DNA from: Thiohalobacter sp. IOR34
Lineage (GTDB): Bacteria; Pseudomonadota; Gammaproteobacteria; Thiohalobacterales; Thiohalobacteraceae
Length of the DNA: 64,000 nt
Reading direction: 5' to 3'
Assembly: GCF_030406045.1 (NCBI RefSeq)
Contig: NZ_CP128988.1
Location: 2,567,001 to 2,631,000 of the forward strand
The position numbers and the translations under genes were made by a program. The notes under the pieces were generated by a model. That model was given only the letters and a program-made list of their open reading frames with translations, was not told where the DNA came from and made no database searches. Shown piece by piece: positions 34,995 through 42,868 of the stretch. Positions within the stretch are counted from its first letter, which is position 1. Each line of letters begins with the position of its first letter.

Positions 34995-36305
34995 ATGCTG
35001 ATTCATACCAACACGAGAAACGCGGCGCTCGCCAGCGCCATCGGCCTGCTGCTCGGCGGCCTTGCAACCCCGGCAGCCCAGGCTGCCCTGACCAGCGGCA
35101 GCGTGCTGCAGTTCACCAGCGGTGCCAAGCAATGCGTCCTTGGCGGCACCTATGTCAACAATGTCACTGACTGCCTGTACAGCGTCACCACCACCACCGG
35201 AAGCTGGTTCTCCATGGACAGCGACGGCAACGGCAGCGTCTCCGACAGCGAGAGAACACCGATCATCATCAATGCTGGCCTCATCATCGGTCAGACCCAG
35301 GAAACGGTCGGCCAGAGCCACAGTGGCCTGCCAACCGGTTCCGAGACCACCACCATCGACTATGCCTGGAACTTCTTTGGCAACAGCGGCATGCACAATA
35401 CCACCAGCGCCGTCACAGTGTTGTCGGACGATGGTGCCGGCAATGCCACGCTGGGGATGACCGGCTGGGCCGTGGACTGGAACGGCATCGAAGACATCAA
35501 CATGGGCGGTGATACCGCCAACTTCTCCACGGATACAGGCATTGCAACCCTGACCTGTTATTCGGACAGCGCCTTCACCACCAAGACAGCCTGTGCTGAT
35601 GGCGTGTATTTCAAGCTGACTTACGATGCCCATGTACCAGTGGGTGATGTCTCGGGTTTCGGCGGTGTACCCTACAGCCTGTACATGGAAGGCACCCTCT
35701 CGGTACCCGGCAGTGTTACCGTGGTTGGCACCGGCACCCTGGCCAGCGGCGACTTTGGTGGCAGCGCGGTAAACAATTACCATGCCACCTCGACACTCCC
35801 CACCGATGACGGTTACACATCAGTGGGCAGCGTCTTCGACTTCAAGATCAACTGCGGCAGCGCCGGCTGCTCGGAATCGGTCATACTCCCCCTCGGTGTC
35901 GCCATCCCCTCCGATGCGGTCTACCGCAAATACACCTCGGCCTCCGGTTGGGTAACCTTCACTGAAGACGCTAATAACAGCATCGCCAGCGCTGACAGCT
36001 CCACCAACGGCGGCAACTGCGTTGGCGCCACCTATACATCTGGCCTGACCGAGGGCGATGACTGCCTGAGACTTACCATGCGCGATGGCGATGCCAACGA
36101 CGCAGATGGTGACGCCACCAACGGCATCATCAGCGACCCGGGCACAATTGCCGTTGCCAATGCCGCAGCGGCAACCGCAGACCTGTCCAGCAGCACCAGT
36201 GGCTGCAGTATTGCCAAGGCGCCGGTGGACCCGCTGCAGCATGGGGAATGGTGGTTGCTCGGCGGGCTGCTGGCCCTTCTTGGCCTGAAGCGGAGCAAGG
36301 TATAA
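34995..36305 (+). CDS. Secreted EF-hand-motif paralogue with Cys-containing C-terminal sorting signal
   Basis: This is the third paralogue of the family at 23184 and 31586, 436 residues. It starts MLIHTNTRNAALASAIGLLL with a signal peptide (cleavage near AAQA) and RBS GGAGGAG. Shared blocks are GSWFSMDSDGNGSVSDSERT, FFGNSGMHNTTS, WAVDWNGIEDINMGGDTANF and HVPVGDVSGFGGVPYSLYME. A further ~200-residue domain follows (residues ~235-400). The C-terminus is GCSIAKAPVDPLQHGEWW, a hydrophobic stretch (LLGGLLALLGL) and KRSKV. This is a tripartite Cys / hydrophobic / basic signal resembling JDVT-CTERM-type sorting signals rather than the VPLPA motif. That assignment is tentative. Confidence 0.85.
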   Translation: MLIHTNTRNAALASAIGLLLGGLATPAAQAALTSGSVLQFTSGAKQCVLGGTYVNNVTDCLYSVTTTTGSWFSMDSDGNGSVSDSERTPIIINAGLIIGQTQETVGQSHSGLPTGSETTTIDYAWNFFGNSGMHNTTSAVTVLSDDGAGNATLGMTGWAVDWNGIEDINMGGDTANFSTDTGIATLTCYSDSAFTTKTACADGVYFKLTYDAHVPVGDVSGFGGVPYSLYMEGTLSVPGSVTVVGTGTLASGDFGGSAVNNYHATSTLPTDDGYTSVGSVFDFKINCGSAGCSESVILPLGVAIPSDAVYRKYTSASGWVTFTEDANNSIASADSSTNGGNCVGATYTSGLTEGDDCLRLTMRDGDANDADGDATNGIISDPGTIAVANAAAATADLSSSTSGCSIAKAPVDPLQHGEWWLLGGLLALLGLKRSKV

Positions 36306-36331
36306 GCCAGGGCATCCATCAAGCAGTATTC

Positions 36332-36357
36332 AACGCGGCCTTCGGGCCGCGTTTTTT
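36332..36357 (+). terminator. Rho-independent terminator
   Basis: AACGCGGCC-TTCG-GGCCGCGTT followed by TTTTT, 27 bp after the stop of the 34995 gene. It is a textbook hairpin and T-tract and closes the porin / secreted-protein unit. Confidence 0.92.
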
Positions 36358-36417
36358 ATGGGCTGCCGGATGTGCCGGAACATTCGCGGCGGGCGGCGCT
36401 CCCTGCCTCGATCGCGG

Positions 36418-36820
36418 CTGATCGCGGCTGATCGCGGCCGGGAGGCCGCTCCTACAATCAATCGTGGCGCAGCGCCCCCTGTAGGAGCGGCGTCCACGCC
36501 GCGATTTTGGCGGGGTACCCGATCGCGGCCGGGAGGCCGCTCCTACGATCGATCGTGCAGCCATGCCCCCGTAGGAGCGGCGTCCACGCCGCGATTTTGG
36601 CGGGATTCCCAATCGCGGCCGGGAGGCCGCTCCTACGATCGATCGTGCAGCCATGCACCCCGTAGGAGCGGCGTCCACGCCGCGATTGGGGCGGGATTCC
36701 TGATCGCGGCCGGGAGGCCGCTCCTACGATCAATCGTGGCACCGTGCCCCCTGTAGGAGCGGCGTCCACGCCGCGATTGGGCGGGATTCCTCATCGCGGC
36801 CGGGAGGCCGCTCCTACATT
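36418..36820. repeat. REP/BIME array F
   Basis: About nine alternating units: inverted CGCGGCCGGGAGGCCGCTCC and forward GTAGGAGCGGCGTCCACGCC, with the spacer GATCGATCGTGCAGCCATGC specific to this array and GGCGGGATTCC on the other side. The array is immediately preceded by three short GATCGCGGCT repeats (36411-36438). It separates the terminator of the secreted-protein gene from the exopolysaccharide locus. Confidence 0.92.
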
Positions 36821-36870
36821 GATGAACAATACCTGCTTCTACAGTATGCGCCTCATCGGCCGATTGCGTG

Positions 36871-36899
36871 TTGACGGATTCTGGCGCTTCTGTTTCAAT
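36871..36899 (+). promoter_or_regulatory. Weak candidate sigma-70 promoter of the exopolysaccharide locus
   Basis: TTGACG (36871-36876) and TTCAAT (36894-36899) are separated by 17 bases, 84 bp upstream of the export-protein start. The -10 box is poor. The site is listed because it is the only candidate I see between the REP array and the first exopolysaccharide gene. Confidence 0.3.
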
Positions 36900-36982
36900 C
36901 CTTAGCCAACAGACCGCGCCAAAAACAACAAATTCAGGCAGTTACAGGACCATCCACCATGATTCACCGGCAGGAACACCGC

Positions 36983-37564
36983 ATGTCATTCACCTTACGT
37001 ATTTGCGCCTTGCTCATCGGCGCGCTGTTTGTTTCCGCCAGCGCACTGGCTGACGCCACCGCCCCTTCCCAGGACAAAGCGGGCTACGCCATCCAGCCCG
37101 GTGACGTCCTCGCCATCTCGGTCTGGAAGGAAGAAGGCCTGCAACGTGAGGTCGTCGTCCGTCCCGACGGCGCCCTGTCCTTTCCGCTGGTCGACGAGAT
37201 CGAGGCGGCCGGCAAGACGGTCCCCGCAATCCAGGCCGAGATCAGCAAGCGCCTGGAACGCTTCATTCCCGACCCCGTCGTAACCGTGGAGATCCGCCAA
37301 CTGCTGGGTAACAAGGTCTATGTCATCGGCAAGGTGAACCGGCCGGGCGAGTTCCCCATGAACCGCTATATGGACGTGGTCCAGGCGCTGGCCATGGCCG
37401 GCGGCATGACGCCCTACGCGGCCGTGAACAAGATCAAGATCCTGCGCCGGCAGGCGGATGGCAAGCTGTCCGCCATCCCCTTCGAATACGGCGACATCGA
37501 GAAGGGGCGCAACCTGGAACAGAACATCATTCTGCAGGCGGGGGATGTGGTGGTGGTACCGTAA
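36983..37564 (+). CDS. Polysaccharide export protein (Wza/EpsE type, exosortase-A-associated)
   Basis: The 193-residue periplasmic/outer-membrane protein starts MSFTLRICALLIGALFVSAS (signal peptide; a start 24 bases upstream at 36959 is also possible). It has the Poly_export domain YAIQPGDVLAISVWKEEGLQ ... VVRPDGALSFPLVDEIEAAG (residues ~30-80) and a SLBB domain, NKVYVIGKVNRPGEFPMNRY ... QALAMAGGMTPYAA, ending QAGDVVVVP. The short length, without a large C-terminal domain, fits the export proteins found in exosortase-A (XrtA) polysaccharide loci. It heads the locus continued at 38145, 39535, 42045 and 42869, but a four-helix-bundle cassette has been inserted directly downstream. Confidence 0.92.
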   Translation: MSFTLRICALLIGALFVSASALADATAPSQDKAGYAIQPGDVLAISVWKEEGLQREVVVRPDGALSFPLVDEIEAAGKTVPAIQAEISKRLERFIPDPVVTVEIRQLLGNKVYVIGKVNRPGEFPMNRYMDVVQALAMAGGMTPYAAVNKIKILRRQADGKLSAIPFEYGDIEKGRNLEQNIILQAGDVVVVP

Positions 37565-37573
37565 AAGCTTGGA

Positions 37574-37591
37574 GAATTCAGAATTCAGGAG
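37574..37591. repeat. Left 18-bp inverted arm of the S23 cassette
   Basis: GAATTCAGAATTCAGGAG lies 10 bp after the export-protein stop. Its exact reverse complement occurs at 37980-37997, over the stop codon of the four-helix-bundle gene. The sequence is two and a half 7-mers (GAATTCA). Confidence 0.92.
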
Positions 37592-37611
37592 TCAGAATAA
37601 GGAGGATGGCG

Positions 37612-37986
37612 ATGGCAAGGAAGCCGTCAAGATCGTTTCAGGATTTGATCGTCTGGCAGAAGGCACATCGTTGGGTGCTGGATGTCTATCGGCACAGCGC
37701 CGGATTTCCAAAGCATGAACTCTATGGTTTGACTTCACAATTCAGGCGTGCGGCCATTTCCGTACCTGCCAATATCGCCGAGGGTTTCAAGAAAACCGGC
37801 ACGAAAGACAAACTTCGTTTCTTGAATATCGCCCAGGGCTCGCTGGAAGAATGCCGTTATTATACGTTGCTATCCAGGGATCTGGGCTACTGGGACGAGG
37901 GATTACCAAACAAACAACTGGAAGAGGTCAGCAAACTGTTGGATGCCTATACGCGCTCAATTCAGACATCAATTTCTGCCTCCTGA
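37612..37986 (+). CDS. Four-helix-bundle protein (S23 / 23S rRNA IVS-like, Avd-related)
   Basis: The 124-residue product starts at 37612 (MARKPSRSFQDLIVWQKAHR); AAGGAGG sits 6 bases upstream, better placed than for the ATG at 37606. Family signatures are FQDLIVWQKAHRW, LTSQFRRAAISVPANIAEGF and FLNIAQGSLEECRYYTLLSR, forming four amphipathic helices. The family includes proteins encoded in 23S rRNA intervening sequences and the Avd accessory protein of diversity-generating retroelements, which bind nucleic acid as oligomers. No reverse transcriptase is present here. It is bracketed by a perfect 18-bp inverted repeat whose right copy contains the gene's own stop codon and continues into 22 tandem 7-mers. 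GC content is lower than its neighbours. It splits an exopolysaccharide operon. Confidence 0.92.
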   Translation: MARKPSRSFQDLIVWQKAHRWVLDVYRHSAGFPKHELYGLTSQFRRAAISVPANIAEGFKKTGTKDKLRFLNIAQGSLEECRYYTLLSRDLGYWDEGLPNKQLEEVSKLLDAYTRSIQTSISAS

Positions 37987-38137
37987 ATTCTGAATTCTGA
38001 ATTCTGAATTCTGGATTCTGGATTCTGGATTCTGAATTCTGAATTCTGAATTCTGGATTCTGGATTCTGGATTCTGGATTCTGGATTCTGGATTCTGGAT
38101 TCTGGATTCTGGATTCTGGATTCTGGATTCTGGATTC
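37984..38137. repeat. Tandem heptamer array, 22 copies of TGRATTC
   Basis: Exactly 154 bp made of 22 perfect-period 7-mers, each TGAATTC or TGGATTC. The order is four A-type, three G-type, three A-type, then G-type to the end. It begins at the TGA stop of the four-helix-bundle gene and ends 7 bp before the ATG of the outer-membrane barrel gene. Related heptamer tracts occur at 57608-57708, 59131-59158 and 61211-61279. Such a tract is prone to copy-number change. Confidence 0.97.
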
Positions 38138-38144
38138 TCAAAAA

Positions 38145-39425
38145 ATGATAACCATGCCCAAATCCCTCACAGCGATTACCCTTGTCTTGCTTGGCTCACT
38201 GGCGCCGCCTTGTTTCTCCGCCGAATGGGCCCTCGACCCCATGGTCTCGGCCCGGCTGCGTTACGATGACAACCTGCGGATGCGCACGAGCAATGAGATC
38301 TCGGCAACCGAGTACGCACTGAAACCGGAACTGGCCTTTCTGCGCACGACGGCGGTCAGCCAGGTCAAGGGCACTGTCGGCTTCGATTTCAGGCGCTTTG
38401 ACAAGGACGAGCTGGACACCAACGACAGTTTTCTCGACCTGGCTTCCTATTACCGCACCGAGCGCAGCCGCTGGGACCTGGGCGCCCGCTATACCCGCGA
38501 CACCACCCTGGACAGCGAGCTGGAGGAAAGCGGCATCGTCTATGAACGGATCCGCCGCACCAGCCGTTCCCTGAACCCCGCCTGGTCCTACATGCTCGAT
38601 CCGACCCGCCAGCTCAAGGCCAGCTACTCCATCAGCCAGATCCGCTACGAAAACAACCAGAACACCTATTTCAGCGACTACGACTACCAGGGCCTGACCC
38701 TGGAGTACAACCAGCGCTGGTCGGCGAAGACATCGGTCACGGGCAATCTGAGCCAGACCCGCTACGAAAACGGCAGCAACACGGTGCGTTCCGATACCAC
38801 CCAGGTTCAGGTCGGCGCCAGCCACGAATTCAGTGAACGCTGGTCCGCCTCCGCCCTGGCCGGCGCCCGGCGCACGCGCACCACGACCCGGGTCGGGCTG
38901 CTGGTCTGCCCCGGCCTGGATCTGCGCAGCTCCCCCCTGTCCCTGCTGTTCGGCCCCTGCGTCGACCCGGTGACCCTGGCGCCACTGGCCTTCACGGTAC
39001 AGACGGAAAGCCGCAGCAACAGCAGTACCGGTTCCGTGTTCACCCTCCAGACGGCATACGGGTTCGAGACCGGCTCGCTGTCGGCTTCCGCCACCCGGTC
39101 GGTCTCGCCCAGCGCCACCAACGGCCTGATCGTCCGCGACCGCCTCAGCCTCTCCGCCGAGAGGCGGCTGTCGGAGAAACTCACCCTCTCAGCCAAGCTG
39201 GGCTGGTACCGCACCAGCGCCACGGACAGCGAAATCGGCAACCTGAACCGCAAGTATCTGGAATTCCAGCCCCGTCTCACCTGGCGGATCGACCGCGACT
39301 GGCGCCTGAAAACCAGCTATCGGTTCCGCAAGCAGAGCTACGAAAGCCAGCTGGACAGCGCCACCGGCAACACCCTGACCGTGACACTGGTCTATGCCTG
39401 GCCTAAAATGGCCGTTTCACGATAA
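38145..39425 (+). CDS. Outer-membrane beta-barrel of exosortase/PEP-CTERM exopolysaccharide loci
   Basis: The 426-residue protein starts MITMPKSLTAITLVLLGSLA (a second Met at 38154 is an alternative) with a signal peptide ending near CFSA. The remainder is alternating amphipathic strands typical of a barrel (LRYDDNLRMRTSNEISATEY, DLGARYTRDTTLDSELEESG), closing with LTVTLVYAWPKMAVSR. It matches the type of barrel found between the export and chain-length genes of XrtA loci (TIGR03016-like) and is likely part of the polysaccharide exit route. The heptamer array ends 7 bp before the start and no proper ribosome site is visible, so its translation or expression may depend on the array. Two Cys in LVCPGLDL...GPCVDP may pair. 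Confidence 0.85.
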   Translation: MITMPKSLTAITLVLLGSLAPPCFSAEWALDPMVSARLRYDDNLRMRTSNEISATEYALKPELAFLRTTAVSQVKGTVGFDFRRFDKDELDTNDSFLDLASYYRTERSRWDLGARYTRDTTLDSELEESGIVYERIRRTSRSLNPAWSYMLDPTRQLKASYSISQIRYENNQNTYFSDYDYQGLTLEYNQRWSAKTSVTGNLSQTRYENGSNTVRSDTTQVQVGASHEFSERWSASALAGARRTRTTTRVGLLVCPGLDLRSSPLSLLFGPCVDPVTLAPLAFTVQTESRSNSSTGSVFTLQTAYGFETGSLSASATRSVSPSATNGLIVRDRLSLSAERRLSEKLTLSAKLGWYRTSATDSEIGNLNRKYLEFQPRLTWRIDRDWRLKTSYRFRKQSYESQLDSATGNTLTVTLVYAWPKMAVSR

Positions 39426-39534
39426 TTATACGATCGTCCGTCAGGCCTTTCTGACGCGATACGATTTCTCCTCAAGTAAAACAGCGTGTTGCCGAAGATC
39501 TAGTGGTATTCACGGCACAGTGGTATCGAACCCC

Positions 39535-41277
39535 ATGGAAGAACAGATCAAAGACCTCTCTGATTACCTCGACGCCTTCCGCCGCCGGCGCGGCATGATC
39601 GCGGGCGTTTTTCTGGCCATTTTCACCCTCGGCGTCGCCGCGGCCCTGCTCTGGCCGCCGACCTACCGCTCCTCGGCCACCATCCTGATCGAGGAACAGG
39701 AGGTGCCCCAGGAACTGGTGCAGTCAACGGTCACCAGTTACGCCACCCAACGCATCCAGAGCATCAGCCAGCGGGTCATGACCCGCGCCAATCTGATGGG
39801 CATCATCGAAAAATACGGTTTGTACGAGGACGAGCAGCAACGGGAAACCACCGAACAAATCCTTGAGCGCATGCGAGACGACATCGAAGTCGAGATGGTC
39901 AGCGCCGAGGTCATCGACCCACGCACCGGCCGGCCGATGCCGGCCACCATCGCCTTCTCCATCGCCTACAACGGCGAAAACCCCCAGAAAGTCCAGAAGG
40001 TTGCCAGCGAACTCACCACCCTCTACCTGAACGAGAACCTCAAGGAGCGCAGCACCAAGGCCAGTGAAACCTTCAAGTTCCTCTCCGATGAGGCCAACCG
40101 TCTGAACGCCCAGATCGATCAACTCGAAAGTCAGCTCGCCGAATTCAAGGAACAGAACGTCAACCGGCTGCCGGAGCTGACCCAGCTCAACACCCAGCTC
40201 ATGGACCGGGCGGAACGGGAGATCGCCGACATCGGCAATCAGCTCCGTGCCCTGGAGGACCGCAAGATCTATCTGCAGGCGCAGCTCGAGCAGCTCGAAC
40301 CCCACGGCAACGACATCAACATGAGCCCCGACGCCCGGCTCAAGGCCCTGCGCACGGAATACATCAGCCTCAGCGCCCGCTACTCGCCCGATCACCCGGA
40401 CGTGATCCGCCTCAAGCGCGAGATCGAGGGCCTGGAGCAGGAAACCGGCACCACGGTTGATCGCGACGAGCTGGAGAAACAACTCGATTCGCTGCACACC
40501 GAACTGGCAACCCTGCAGAAGAAATATGCCGCCGAGCATCCCGACGTGGTCAAGCTGAAGAAGGCCATTGCCGCCCTGCAGGCCAAGCTGAAAGACACCC
40601 CGGCGAGCGACAGCAGCCAGCGCGCTCCGGACAATCCCGCCTATATCAGCATGAAGGCACAACTGGAACAGACCGAAAATGAGATGCGCAGCCTGGCCGA
40701 CAAACGCCGTCAGCTCGAACTCAAGATGGCCGAGTACGAGAAGCGGCTGGTGGAAACACCCCAGGTCGAGAGACGTTATGCGGCGCTGCAGCGGGAACTG
40801 GAGAACGCCATCGCCAAACACCGTGAACTCAAGGCCAAGGAGATGCAGGCCCGCGTCGCCCAGCAGTTGGAGCAGGAGAGCAAGGGCGAGCGCTTCACCC
40901 TGATCGACCCGCCGGCGCTGCCGGAGGAGCCGATCAAGCCCAACCGGCCGGCGATCGTCTTCCTCAGCTTCGTGCTGGCGCTGGGCGGCAGTCTGGGCAT
41001 GGCCGCGGTCGGCGAGGCCATGGACAGCTCGATCCGCGGCAGCAAGGGCGTGGCCAACGCGCTGCACGCCCTGCCGCTGGCGGTCATCCCCTATCTGGAA
41101 AGCGACCAGGAGCGGCGACGGCGCCGCGCCCACAAGTGGCGTCTGATCGGCGGCACGGCGGTGCTGCTGATCGCGGCGGTACTGCTGGTGCATTTCCTGT
41201 TCACGCCGCTGGACGTGCTCTGGTTCCGGGCGCTGCGCAAGGTCAGCATCCTCACCGGCATGGATCTGGTGGGTTGA
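39535..41277 (+). CDS. Polysaccharide chain-length determinant (Wzz/GumC type)
   Basis: The 580-residue inner-membrane protein starts MEEQIKDLSDYLDAFRRRRG. It has a first transmembrane helix, MIAGVFLAIFTLGVAAALLW (~20-39), and a Wzz domain, TYRSSATILIEEQEVPQELV. A long periplasmic coiled coil (residues ~190-450) includes LEKQLDSLHTELATLQKKYA and two similar HPDV motifs, SPDHPDVIRLKREIEGLEQ and AAEHPDVVKLKKAIAALQA. The Pro-rich motif DPPALPEEPIKPNRPAIVFL precedes the second membrane helix, and there is a third hydrophobic segment near the C-terminus. It lacks a fused kinase; the separate BY-kinase at 42045 is the partner. A 760-bp REP-containing gap now separates the two. Confidence 0.92.
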   Translation: MEEQIKDLSDYLDAFRRRRGMIAGVFLAIFTLGVAAALLWPPTYRSSATILIEEQEVPQELVQSTVTSYATQRIQSISQRVMTRANLMGIIEKYGLYEDEQQRETTEQILERMRDDIEVEMVSAEVIDPRTGRPMPATIAFSIAYNGENPQKVQKVASELTTLYLNENLKERSTKASETFKFLSDEANRLNAQIDQLESQLAEFKEQNVNRLPELTQLNTQLMDRAEREIADIGNQLRALEDRKIYLQAQLEQLEPHGNDINMSPDARLKALRTEYISLSARYSPDHPDVIRLKREIEGLEQETGTTVDRDELEKQLDSLHTELATLQKKYAAEHPDVVKLKKAIAALQAKLKDTPASDSSQRAPDNPAYISMKAQLEQTENEMRSLADKRRQLELKMAEYEKRLVETPQVERRYAALQRELENAIAKHRELKAKEMQARVAQQLEQESKGERFTLIDPPALPEEPIKPNRPAIVFLSFVLALGGSLGMAAVGEAMDSSIRGSKGVANALHALPLAVIPYLESDQERRRRRAHKWRLIGGTAVLLIAAVLLVHFLFTPLDVLWFRALRKVSILTGMDLVG

Positions 41278-41310
41278 CGGCAATCGCAGCCTGGCGGCAC
41301 GATTTACCGT

Positions 41311-41931
41311 TAGGAGCGGCCTCCAGGCCGCGATCGAGGTGGCATCAACCGCCGGAGGGCCTGGCCACCACCGGCGGCTGATCGCGGCGTGGACGCCGCT
41401 CCTACAAAACAGCGCTCAATTTTGTTGTAGGAGCGGCCTCCAGGCCGCGATCGAGGTGGGCATCAACCGCCGGAGGGCCTGGCCACCGCCAGCGGCTGAT
41501 CGCGGCGCGGACGCCGCTCCTACAAAACGGGGCTCAATTTTGTTGTAGGAGCGGCCTCCAGGCCGCGATCGAGGTGGGTATCACCCGCCGGAGGACCTGG
41601 CCACCGCCAGCGGCTGATCGCGGCGTGGACGCCGCTCCTACAAAACAGGGCATGGCGGCTAAATTTTGTTGTAGGAGCGGCCTCCAGGCCGCGATCGAGG
41701 TGGTATCAACCGCCGGAGGGTCTGGCCACCACCGGTGGCTGATCGCGGCGTGGACGCCGCTCCTACAAAACGGGGCTCAATTTTGTTGTAGGAGCGGCCT
41801 CCAGGCCGCGATCGAGGTGGCTATCACCCGCCAGATGGCCTGGACGCCACCCGCGGCTGATCGCGGCGTGGACGCCGCTCCTACAAAACGCGGCTCAATT
41901 TTATGGTAGGAGCGGCGTCCACGCCGCGATG
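41311..41931. repeat. REP/BIME array G inside the exopolysaccharide locus
   Basis: About 12 units with a period of ~120 bp. In this array the forward units are GTAGGAGCGGCCTCCAGGCC (then GCGATCGAGGTGG) and the inverted units read GATCGCGGCGTGGACGCCGC, the opposite orientation from arrays A and F. The spacers CAACCGCCGGAGGGCCTGGC and AAACGGGGCTCAATTTTGTT are array-specific and nearly identical between periods. The array interrupts the chain-length and kinase genes. 41932-42044 is unique sequence with no gene and presumably the kinase promoter. Confidence 0.92.
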
Positions 41932-42044
41932 AAACAGGCATTACAGGAACGGAATTAAAGCTTCAGCCACATTGCATCGATATCCTGCCGGACAGGCAAC
42001 GCTGCCGCCGGTGACAATCGGGATCGCTACAGAGGTTTTTTGTT

Positions 42045-42845
42045 ATGGAACGCATCAAGGTCGCGCTGGAAAAGGCCCGCAAGGAACGGGGTGAGGCAGG
42101 CACAGGCTCCACCGCCCCGCAGGGCCAGGCCGCCCGTCCGGCCGGCACCGCCGACATCAGCTACACCCAGACGCGGGTCACGCCGGTGTCCCCGGAGATC
42201 ATGAAGAAGAACCGCATCCTCACCGCTGTCGAGGACAGTCCCTTCGCCGACGCCTACAAGATGCTCAGCACCCAGGTGCTGCAGCGGATGAAGGAGAACG
42301 GCTGGAACGTGCTGGCGGTGACCAGCCCCGGCGAGGACGAGGGCAAGACGCTGACCGCCATCAACCTGGCCATCAGCCTGGCGCGCGAGGTCAGCCACAC
42401 CGTGTTGCTGGTCGATGCCAACCTGCGCCATCCCAGCATCCACGAGCAGCTCGGCCTGCAGGCCGGCGCCGGCCTCAGCGACTACCTGATCGACGATGCC
42501 GAACTACCCGAGTTGCTGCTGCATCCGGAAGGGCTGGACAACCTGGTGCTGTTGCCGGCCGGCCGTCCGGTGCACAACTCGGCTGAGCTGCTGAATTCAC
42601 CGAAGATGGTCAAGCTGGTCGACGAACTAAAACACCGCTACCCGGAACGCTTCGTCATCTTCGACCTGCCGCCGGTGCTGTCGACGGCCGATGCCCTGGC
42701 CTTCTCGCCCTATGTCGATGCCGCCCTGCTGGTACTGGAAGAGGGCAAGACCCAGGCCGAACAGGCACAGCGCGCCGTCGATCTGCTGGAGAGCACCAAC
42801 GTGCTCGGCACCGTGCTCAACAAGTCCGGCAGCGTCGCGGCCTGA
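42045..42845 (+). CDS. CpsD/CapB-type tyrosine kinase (exosortase-A-associated)
   Basis: The 266-residue cytoplasmic BY-kinase starts MERIKVALEKARKERGEAGT. It has a P-loop, VTSPGEDEGKTLTAINLAIS (residues ~94-113), and Walker A', VLLVDANLRHPSIHEQLGL. The Walker B-like element FVIFDLPPVLSTADALAFSP is also present. It controls polysaccharide polymerisation through the Wzz-type protein. A typical C-terminal tyrosine cluster is absent: the protein ends LNKSGSVAA. The next gene begins 23 bp downstream, and the pair is conserved in XrtA loci. Confidence 0.9.
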   Translation: MERIKVALEKARKERGEAGTGSTAPQGQAARPAGTADISYTQTRVTPVSPEIMKKNRILTAVEDSPFADAYKMLSTQVLQRMKENGWNVLAVTSPGEDEGKTLTAINLAISLAREVSHTVLLVDANLRHPSIHEQLGLQAGAGLSDYLIDDAELPELLLHPEGLDNLVLLPAGRPVHNSAELLNSPKMVKLVDELKHRYPERFVIFDLPPVLSTADALAFSPYVDAALLVLEEGKTQAEQAQRAVDLLESTNVLGTVLNKSGSVAA

Positions 42846-42868
42846 GCCCGGGCAACCGACCCACAGCC

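Noticed and set aside
37606-37986. A diversity-generating retroelement, suggested by the Avd-like protein
   Set aside because: No reverse transcriptase, template repeat or variable repeat is visible nearby; only the four-helix-bundle gene and heptamers are present.
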